Of a stretch of 64,000 nucleotides of DNA, positions 58,840 to 64,000 are shown in pieces. The stretch is from JADMJV01 sp964649085 (GTDB taxonomy: Bacteria; Vulcanimicrobiota; Xenobia; Xenobiales; JADMJV01), in NCBI GenBank assembly GCA_964649085.1, contig CAZYPN010000036.1, forward strand, positions 1 through 64,000, in the 5' to 3' direction. Made by a program: the position numbers and the translations under genes. Within the stretch, counting starts at the first letter, position 1, and the number at the start of each line of letters is the position of its first letter. The notes under the pieces are model-generated. The model saw only the letters and a program-made list of their open reading frames with translations. It was not told the origin of the DNA and ran no database searches.

Positions 58840-59829
58840 GTGAGCCACATCTCCCCCCTACAGCGCCTCTCCACCCAGCGCTCTTCGAGCCCTTCGCGCA
58901 CGCCCGCCCAGCCGCCTGAGCTGCCCCCCGATCAGTTTCAACGGGCAGAAAGCCATAGCAGCGGGGGCTGGTCGCTGGGCAAAACGGCTCTGGTCGTGCT
59001 CGGTGCGGGAGCCGCCTTAACCGGTTGCACCCAGGCTCCACCTGTGCAGCCCATCCAGGCCACCACGCCCCTTCCTCTGGAAAATCCTGAGTTGATGATT
59101 TTGTCCGAGGCGGTGCCGCGCATCGACCTTCACCGCAGCACCAGCACCGATATTTCCACCGATATGGACGGCAACGTAACCACCTCGGAATCGGACGACC
59201 CCTACAAGGAAGTGGGCACCCACCTGGGCAGCGGAATTTTCCTGGACACGAATGACAATCTTGTCTTTGTGCCCCAACTGGCCTTTGGTCAGGAGGTTGG
59301 CCTTACCCAGTTTCAACGCGCCACCCTGGGACGCGAAGATTCTCGCTGGTTCAGCCCCCCGACACTCACCCGTGAGGCCGACGGTAGTGTAACGCTGACT
59401 CGCTCGAGCGTCGACCGGATTCACGGCCAGGAGGGCTCGCTGACCCAGATCAGTGGCCGGCGCGAGCGTCGCGAGGCCGTGCGCACACCGGGCGGTGTGG
59501 AACTGCGCGAATGGAATCGAACTCGCTTCGAAATTCGCCAGAACGGCAATCAACTCGAGGTCTACCGCTCGGGAACCAAAACCCACACGCTCACCCGCCA
59601 GGATGGCACCATCCATCTGCAACGCTACAACCAGCGGCCCTACATCATTACACAGGACGGTCCCAACATCACGGTGGATCAGGGTTACCGTAAGCCCCAG
59701 GTGATCACAACCAGCGCCGACGGTTTTCAGGTTCAACAGGTTCGCGACTACACGGTAACCTTCACAGAAGGCTCCATCACTTCCAGCTACTCGGGACATA
59801 CGCCGATTTACTTCCGGCCTGCTCGTTAA
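58840..59829 (+). CDS. Hypothetical membrane-anchored protein, Pro/Ser-rich N-terminus
   Basis: 329 residues, start GTG 58840. A cytoplasmic Ser/Pro/Gln-rich tail of about 45 residues (starting MSHISPLQRLSTQRSS) is followed by one hydrophobic helix (TALVVLGAGAALTGC, about 49-63) that ends in a lipobox-like LTGC. The exported part is beta-rich with internal repeats of the type F-E-I-R-Q-N-G-N and H-T-L-T-R-Q-D-G-T. It looks like a relative of the 7292-8128 protein. Function unknown. The gene overlaps the convergent FHA-BTAD gene by 4 nt. Confidence 0.7.
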   Translation: MSHISPLQRLSTQRSSSPSRTPAQPPELPPDQFQRAESHSSGGWSLGKTALVVLGAGAALTGCTQAPPVQPIQATTPLPLENPELMILSEAVPRIDLHRSTSTDISTDMDGNVTTSESDDPYKEVGTHLGSGIFLDTNDNLVFVPQLAFGQEVGLTQFQRATLGREDSRWFSPPTLTREADGSVTLTRSSVDRIHGQEGSLTQISGRRERREAVRTPGGVELREWNRTRFEIRQNGNQLEVYRSGTKTHTLTRQDGTIHLQRYNQRPYIITQDGPNITVDQGYRKPQVITTSADGFQVQQVRDYTVTFTEGSITSSYSGHTPIYFRPAR

Positions 59830-60905
59830 AGACGCATTCGGGCCAACTGGAGCGTTCGCAACATGGCCGTGGAGATCTCCAGACCTTCTCGTTCAAGTTG
59901 CTTGCTCAGAGCCTCGAAATGAACCACCACTTCCCCGGGACGTTCCAGCTCCAGCAGGCTTTCCAAAACGGCCTCGGCCGCCTCGCTACCGGCCCCCCCC
60001 CAGCGCAACCAGAGCCGGGCATAGTCCAGGCGGCGCTCCGCCTGATCGCGGCAATGCTCTAGCAGATACCGCAAAGCCGCCAACCACTGGGCCTCGTAAT
60101 CATATCGAAAGCTCAGAGCCCATTCTGGACAAACCCCCTCCAACAAGGGACCCTGGTAGAGTTCTACCTGGCGAGCATAGGCCTGAGCCGCCCTTTGGCC
60201 ATCGAGAGATTCCAGGGCCCGAGCCGACCGCCCCCATTGCACAAACTCGCGGGTATCCAGCCACAACAAATCGCCAGGTCGCAAACGCAGTCCGGCCGGG
60301 CTTCGCTCCAAGAAGTCGCTGCCCAGAGCCTTGCGCAGGTAGGAAACCGTGGGGTTCAGCAGGTTACGCACGCTGCCGGTTTCGGCCTCGGGCCAGAGAT
60401 CGGCCACGATGGTCTCGGCGCCGCGTTCACCCTCCCAATGCAGCGCCAGATACCAAAGCAATTGGCGCACCTGTTGCGACTTCCAATGCTGCAACCACTC
60501 GCCCCCACGGCGGGCTCGGGCCGCGCCGAAGAGAAACACTTCCAGGCGATCGCCGCCGGGCAGCCCGAAGCGCAGCGTCAACTTCGGGCCCAATCGAATC
60601 AAGTCACCGTCGGCCAGGTCAACCGGTGCTAGCAGGGCCCGGCCAGCGACAAAAGTACCGTTCGTGGAACCCAGGTCGTGCAGCACAAAGCGCCCGTCGT
60701 TGCGGGCCAGGATCTTGCAGTGCAAACGGCTGATCGAGGTCTCTTGTAGACGGACATCACACCCTTCGCCCCGACCGAGCACAAACTCGAAGCCGTCCAG
60801 AGCCACCCGTCGGCCACTCTCGGCCCCCGTCATGACTTCCAGATAAGCGCCGCGATCCACGCCCTCCGCCAACGACTCGGAAACCACCTCGGTATCGTCC
60901 TGCAT
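59826..60905 (-). CDS. FHA and BTAD domain transcription regulator
   Basis: 359 residues from ATG 60905. The FHA domain is first (about 22-110), with the phosphothreonine-binding pattern GRGEGCDVRL, SISRLHCKI and LGSTNGTFV. A winged-helix part (about 120-200) and a BTAD (about 215-350, YARQVELYQGPLLEG, W-A-L-S-F-R-Y-D-Y) follow. EmbR-type proteins have the reverse order, BTAD before FHA. The FHA could bind a kinase-phosphorylated partner such as the Ser/Thr kinase at 20 kb. A dyad resembling GTTTAC-acaat-GTTAAC lies about 40 nt upstream (60949-60963). Confidence 0.87.
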   Translation of the reverse strand: MQDDTEVVSESLAEGVDRGAYLEVMTGAESGRRVALDGFEFVLGRGEGCDVRLQETSISRLHCKILARNDGRFVLHDLGSTNGTFVAGRALLAPVDLADGDLIRLGPKLTLRFGLPGGDRLEVFLFGAARARRGGEWLQHWKSQQVRQLLWYLALHWEGERGAETIVADLWPEAETGSVRNLLNPTVSYLRKALGSDFLERSPAGLRLRPGDLLWLDTREFVQWGRSARALESLDGQRAAQAYARQVELYQGPLLEGVCPEWALSFRYDYEAQWLAALRYLLEHCRDQAERRLDYARLWLRWGGAGSEAAEAVLESLLELERPGEVVVHFEALSKQLEREGLEISTAMLRTLQLARMRL

Positions 60906-61179
60906 GCCTGCGCCTATTACGACACTCCCGAGGCGACAACCAGCCAGTTTACACAATGTTAACAATCGCTCGAACTCGACAAGCGCTTCACAATCCGCCC
61001 GGCTTAGGCTGACTTCAGATCCAGCAAGGAGCACGCAGCGTGGCCATCCAAACTGGCCCGTCCAGGCGCCCGGTGAGCGGGTCCACCGTGTTCACCTGGC
61101 CTGCGCGGGTTGGGACTACAACAAAGACACGAGAATTGCCGTTTGCGAACTCTAATTAGGGCGGATGGGAGAGCATATC
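60906..61179. other. Divergent intergenic region, including a possible small frame
   Basis: 274 nt between the FHA-BTAD gene (minus) and the large lipoprotein gene (plus). It holds an AT-rich dyad (GTTTAC...GTTAAC type, 60949-60963) that fits an operator for the FHA-BTAD gene. A 39-codon frame (GTG 61040 to TAG 61159) has AAGGAG before it, but the product shows no domain and overlaps a different open frame, so I do not call it a gene. Nothing else is seen. Confidence 0.5.
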
Positions 61180-62538
61180 ATGTCGGTTCAAAGAAACCTC
61201 AGCGGGGCCTTAGGTGCCCTGCTCCTCGTGATTACCATGGGCTGCGGAGGCTCGGGCGGCAGTAGTGGCGGGGGGGTTAGCCGGTCGCTGGGAAGCGGAG
61301 CTCCGGGAGGTGGAGGTGGGGGCAACCCTCCCAACTCAGGAACGGTCAACCCCGGATTCCCCGCCTCCAATGCGGTGCCCCCCCTGCTGAAGACATCTTT
61401 GCTGCCGAATGGCGTAACGGCCACTCGACTCGCCCTGGCCAATTTTGGGGGTTCTCTGGGCGTCCGGCCCGCGGTGGTGGCCGGCTACAACAACGGGGAC
61501 AATAACGGCCAGCTCATCCTGCTGGAACGTCATCCAACGCCCGGCAATCCGGGGCAGACCAATGTTGTGCTGCCTGGCGGCGGCAGTAGCGGCAACGCGC
61601 TGCCGCTGTCGCACCCCTTTGAGCTGATAGCCTCGGGCAGCACCCTGTTTCTTACCGATCGCTTCAACGTTGTTGACGGTGGCCGGGTGGTGCGCGTCAC
61701 GAATATTGACGAAAACGGTGCCGAGTTCAATACGGTGGGCCCCAGCGACCTGGGTCATCCGGTGGCTCTGCTTCGCGATGGCAACTTCCTCTATGTGGCC
61801 GAATACGAATCGGTAGCCGATGGAGGAAAAATACGCCGCATCGACATCTCCGGGGGGGCCAACGACGGCGACAGCGACGTCCTGGTCAGCGGATTGGCCT
61901 TCCCCTCCTCAATGGTTCTCGATACGAGCAACGGGCGCAGGATGCTCTATGTGGCCCAAAACGGACTTCCTGTGGGCAGCAGCGCGATACTGCGAATCGA
62001 CCTGAACACCTTTACCCCGGGCTCAGGCCCGACCAGCCCCGGAGTGGCCAACGTTGTGCCCCTTGAAGGAGGTTCCAGCGGACAGCCCTTCGACCTGGCC
62101 ACCGACGGCATAGGCAATGTAGTGGCCACCGAAGGACTGCGCATTGACCCCGTCAACTTCACGGTGCTGGGGCAACCCAGCGCTCTGGGCAGGATCAGGG
62201 TGATCGAACGAGGCCAGGGCAGCCCGACCGTAACCAACCCTTCCAGCCGATTGGTGCTGAACACGCTCGACCCGGCCGCCGGACCCACCCTGATTCAACA
62301 GGGCGACGCCAATGTGAACACCCTCTTCTTTACAACCGGAAATCTGGGATCGGGTTCGGTGCGGCAGGTGGCCTTCAACAATCAGACCGGCGGCATCTTC
62401 AGCCACCTGGTCCTGGACTTTGGAAGTGACTTCGTAGCGCTGGATACGCTGCTGGACCTGAATACGACGCCGGTAAACTTGAAGTACACTCGCAACTTCA
62501 CTTCCCCTCTGGGGGGACCGGTCATCGACCTGAGATAG
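61180..62538 (+). CDS. Large lipoprotein with repeat-rich beta-propeller-like region
   Basis: 452 residues from ATG 61180 (GGGAGAG before it). The signal peptide ends in a lipobox (ITMGCGG, Cys at about 23), followed by a very Gly/Ser-rich linker. The mature part contains recurring motifs like LYVAEYESVADGGKIRRIDIS and LYVAQNGLPVGSSAILRIDL, in keeping with an NHL/SMP-30-type propeller, and several ScGE-type glycine pairs. It is probably surface or periplasmic; the ligand is unknown. A terminator-like hairpin follows the stop. Confidence 0.75.
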   Translation: MSVQRNLSGALGALLLVITMGCGGSGGSSGGGVSRSLGSGAPGGGGGGNPPNSGTVNPGFPASNAVPPLLKTSLLPNGVTATRLALANFGGSLGVRPAVVAGYNNGDNNGQLILLERHPTPGNPGQTNVVLPGGGSSGNALPLSHPFELIASGSTLFLTDRFNVVDGGRVVRVTNIDENGAEFNTVGPSDLGHPVALLRDGNFLYVAEYESVADGGKIRRIDISGGANDGDSDVLVSGLAFPSSMVLDTSNGRRMLYVAQNGLPVGSSAILRIDLNTFTPGSGPTSPGVANVVPLEGGSSGQPFDLATDGIGNVVATEGLRIDPVNFTVLGQPSALGRIRVIERGQGSPTVTNPSSRLVLNTLDPAAGPTLIQQGDANVNTLFFTTGNLGSGSVRQVAFNNQTGGIFSHLVLDFGSDFVALDTLLDLNTTPVNLKYTRNFTSPLGGPVIDLR

Positions 62539-62558
62539 GACCGCAGGTCTGGCTGGAA

Positions 62559-62590
62559 GGAAGGGTGGAAGTTCGCGCTCCCACCCTTCC
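62559..62590. terminator. Strong hairpin between two convergent genes
   Basis: GGAAGGGTGG (62559-62568) and CCACCCTTCC (62581-62590) form a perfect 10-bp stem around a 12-nt loop. It sits between the stops of the lipoprotein gene and the selenoprotein candidate. The T-run on either side is poor, so it may be a bidirectional terminator of weak type or just a mRNA-stabilising hairpin. Confidence 0.6.
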
Positions 62591-62601
62591 TTACTCTGTC
62601 T

Positions 62602-62895
62602 TCAGGACTTCTTGGCGGGAACCGCAACCGTGGCGCGATAGCGCCCGTTGGAGTCTTTATCGAGCTTGGCCTGAATCTCTGAGAGTTTGGCCTTCTCATC
62701 ATCGTAGGTGAAACTGGCCTGCAACTTGGCCTTATCGGTGGTGACGTTGGAAACCCCGGAAACTCCGGTCAGAATCGCACGAACTCGTGCGGGGCAGCTT
62801 CCTCAGGTCATTCCCGGGATGTCCAGGGTGACCTGAACGGGCTTCGCCAGCACGCTGGTGGTCAGCGCCAGGGCGAGCAATATGGATCGTAACAT
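62602..62895 (-). CDS. Exported HMA-domain selenoprotein candidate (in-frame TGA)
   Basis: A 97-residue product (if TGA is read through) from ATG 62895, which lies after AGAAGGAG. A signal peptide (MLRSILLALALTTSVLA) leads to a heavy-metal-associated fold of MerP/CopZ type. The metal site should be GMTCxxC; here codon 31 (62803-62805) is TGA in D-I-P-G-M-T-(TGA)-G-S-C-P-A-R-V. The 66 codons after it stay in frame, encode a normal HMA domain (AILTGVSGVSNVTTDKAKLQ and a YDDEKAKLSEIQAKL helix), and end at their own TGA. A hairpin begins 11 nt past the TGA. Selenocysteine in place of the first metal-binding Cys is the best reading; a nonsense mutation is the alternative. Confidence 0.75.
62776..62791 (-). 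promoter_or_regulatory. SECIS-like hairpin after the in-frame TGA
   Basis: On the minus strand C-GCACG-AGTT-CGTGC-G forms a 6-bp stem with a 4-nt loop that has G in second position. It starts 11 nt after the TGA (62803-62805) and the loop begins 17 nt after it. The E. coli fdhF element has 11 nt between its UGA and stem and a G-U loop, as I recall it. The spacing and shape therefore fit a bacterial SECIS, although the loop is not identical. Confidence 0.65.
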
Positions 62896-62991
62896 GGCTT
62901 CTCCTTCTCTTGGTTGGGTTTGTCCCCGCAATCGCCTTCTATGTCCGAGGGATGCTCCCTGGTTTTGAAGCTTTTGAGTTAGGGCCCACCG

Positions 62992-63041
62992 ACCTGGGTA
63001 TAAGCCGATGACCAGGTGGCCCCTTAGCAAAAGGGCCACCT
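62992..63041 (+). promoter_or_regulatory. Alternative hairpins in the leader of mqnE
   Basis: ACCTGG (62992-62997) can pair with CCAGGT (63012-63017). AGGTGGCCC (63014-63022), which overlaps that segment, can instead pair with GGGCCACCT (63033-63041) as a perfect 9-bp stem with a 10-nt loop. The two structures exclude each other. No U-tract follows directly. This pattern may be an attenuator or a switch in the 229-nt leader. Confidence 0.45.
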
Positions 63042-63124
63042 CTGAAGCACGTTGCCACGGAAGGTGCTGTCGAGTGTTACGCAGTAGCAAACCGTTGGGG
63101 ACAGAACACAGTTGGGAGAAAACC

Positions 63125-64000
63125 ATGACTTCGGCAGTACTCAGCGCTCACAGCCGCGAGGCCATCGAGCACAAGGTCATGGGGGGCCAACGTCTCACGG
63201 TTCAGGAGGGCCTGGCGCTCTATCAGGAACCCGATCTGGAATGGGTCGGAGCATTGGCGAACCGGGTGCGCGAGCAGCGCTACGGCAATCGCACCACCTA
63301 CATCGTCAATATGCACCTCAACTATTCCAACCTCTGCACGCTCTCGTGTATGTTCTGCGCCTTCGCGCGCAAGCGGGGCCAGGACGGTGGCTACGAGATG
63401 TCGATGGAGGAAATGCTCGAACGCGTTTCCGTTCTGGCCGACGCCCGCGAACCCGAGGTGCACATCGTCGGGGGGCTGCACCCCGACTACCCATACGAAT
63501 ATTATCCCCAGCTGCTCTCCAGACTGCGAGAACGCTACCCTCAGATGCACCTCAAGGCTTTTACGGCCGTCGAAATCGATTACTTTGCCCAACTGGCCGG
63601 CAAAAGCGTAGAGTGGGTGCTGCAAGACTTGCGCGAACACGGTCTGGGTTCTCTGCCGGGCGGCGGCGCCGAGGTGCTCACCGATCGCATCCACCGCAAG
63701 CTCTATCGCGACAAAATGGGGCCCGACCGCTGGCTGGAAATCCACCAGATCGCCCATCGCCTGGGCATTCGAACCAGCGCCACCATGCTTTATGGTCATA
63801 TTGAGACCGACGAAGAGCGTGTGGAGCACCTGGATAAGCTGCGCCGCCTCCAGGACCTCCACGGCGGCTTCCTGGCCTTCATTCCCCTGCGCTTCCACCC
63901 CGACAACACTCCGTTGAAGAAGTTGCCGCTGCGCAGCGGTGATGAGGTGCTGAGACAGATGGCGGTGGGCCGGCTGATGCTGGACAACTTTCCCCATGTC
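63125..64000 (+). CDS. mqnE: Aminodeoxyfutalosine synthase, MqnE (partial)
   Basis: Radical SAM enzyme of the futalosine menaquinone pathway. 292 codons are present; the gene continues past the end of the window. The cluster motif C-x3-C-x2-C is at residues 71-78 (CTLSCMFC). HIVGGLHPDYPYEYYP, the long HLKAFTAVEID and GSLPGGGAEVL are characteristic of MqnE rather than MqnC. GGGAG precedes ATG 63125. The long leader with alternative hairpins could regulate it. UbiD at 29.7 kb may act in the same pathway, but that is inference. Confidence 0.94.
   Translation, partial: MTSAVLSAHSREAIEHKVMGGQRLTVQEGLALYQEPDLEWVGALANRVREQRYGNRTTYIVNMHLNYSNLCTLSCMFCAFARKRGQDGGYEMSMEEMLERVSVLADAREPEVHIVGGLHPDYPYEYYPQLLSRLRERYPQMHLKAFTAVEIDYFAQLAGKSVEWVLQDLREHGLGSLPGGGAEVLTDRIHRKLYRDKMGPDRWLEIHQIAHRLGIRTSATMLYGHIETDEERVEHLDKLRRLQDLHGGFLAFIPLRFHPDNTPLKKLPLRSGDEVLRQMAVGRLMLDNFPHV

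Noticed and set aside
61040..61159. 39-codon frame with AAGGAG before it, between the FHA-BTAD gene and the lipoprotein gene
   Set aside because: No domain, signal or composition like a protein, and a second overlapping frame is equally long; it may simply be leader DNA.
62803..62805. TGA in the HMA gene as an ordinary stop, leaving a 30-residue peptide
   Set aside because: The following 66 codons continue the HMA domain in frame and a hairpin is suitably placed; a bare 30-residue signal peptide would make no sense.
1..64000. tRNA, rRNA, CRISPR, IS elements, phage genes
   Set aside because: No TPsiC-like tRNA core, no transposase or integrase motif, no direct-repeat array was seen anywhere in the window.

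Overview
The window is a GC-rich, gene-dense bacterial chromosome segment. No transposase, integrase, phage gene, CRISPR array, tRNA or rRNA was recognised. Several traits suggest a diderm-type, free-living bacterium from a deep or poorly sampled phylum. These are lipoproteins with lipoboxes, two minor-pilin clusters, class III polyhydroxyalkanoate synthase, a futalosine-route menaquinone gene (mqnE), Ser/Thr kinase, FHA and BTAD regulators, and a probable selenoprotein. An Eremiobacterota/'Xenobia'-like lineage is only a guess from this mix. Many genes start with GTG or TTG, and stop/start overlaps of the GTGA, TTGA or ATGA type are common.

Layout. 0-7 kb: phaE and phaC, preceded on the same strand by a large ATPase/BTAD regulator that is divergent from a hybrid histidine kinase. 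6.5-12.6 kb: two hypothetical proteins, secreted gamma-glutamyltransferase, an endonuclease/exonuclease/phosphatase-family protein, and truD. 12.7-15.5 kb: a UvrD-like helicase fused to an iron-sulfur RecB-type nuclease. 15.6-18.9 kb: minor-pilin cluster I. 19-27 kb: phosphodiesterase, Ser/Thr kinase, a small lipoprotein and a lipoprotein cytochrome c, aroC, SIS isomerase, a FliG-N-like membrane protein, XdhC, lytic transglycosylase, hpf. 27-34 kb: a TPR-like membrane protein, a WecE-type aminotransferase, UbiD, and a LysA fused to a degenerate aspartokinase. 34-40.5 kb: a YjbQ protein with a long structured leader, MFS exporter, hexapeptide acetyltransferase, moaC, moeA fused to a binding-protein-like domain, gatB. 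40.5-46.3 kb: coiled-coil proteins and minor-pilin cluster II. 46-64 kb: yqeY, NlpC/P60, M20 amidohydrolase, secreted adenosine deaminase, DUF2157/DUF4401 membrane pair, a CNNM/CorC-type protein, C39-like protease, FHA-BTAD regulator, a large lipoprotein, a HMA selenoprotein candidate and mqnE (cut by the window end).

The strongest find is at 62602-62895 (minus strand). A secreted heavy-metal-associated domain protein has an in-frame TGA exactly where the first cysteine of its GMTCxxC metal site should be. A SECIS-like hairpin begins 11 nt after this TGA, and the rest of the domain is intact, so the gene most probably encodes a selenoprotein. Other points worth a second look are the AK-LysA fusion that has lost the aspartokinase motifs, mutually exclusive pairings in the leaders of the 41.7 kb coiled-coil gene and of mqnE, a minor pilin carrying a beta-propeller, a leftover tail of a VOC/PhnB gene antisense to the CNNM gene end, and an amidohydrolase whose signal peptide has no canonical start codon.
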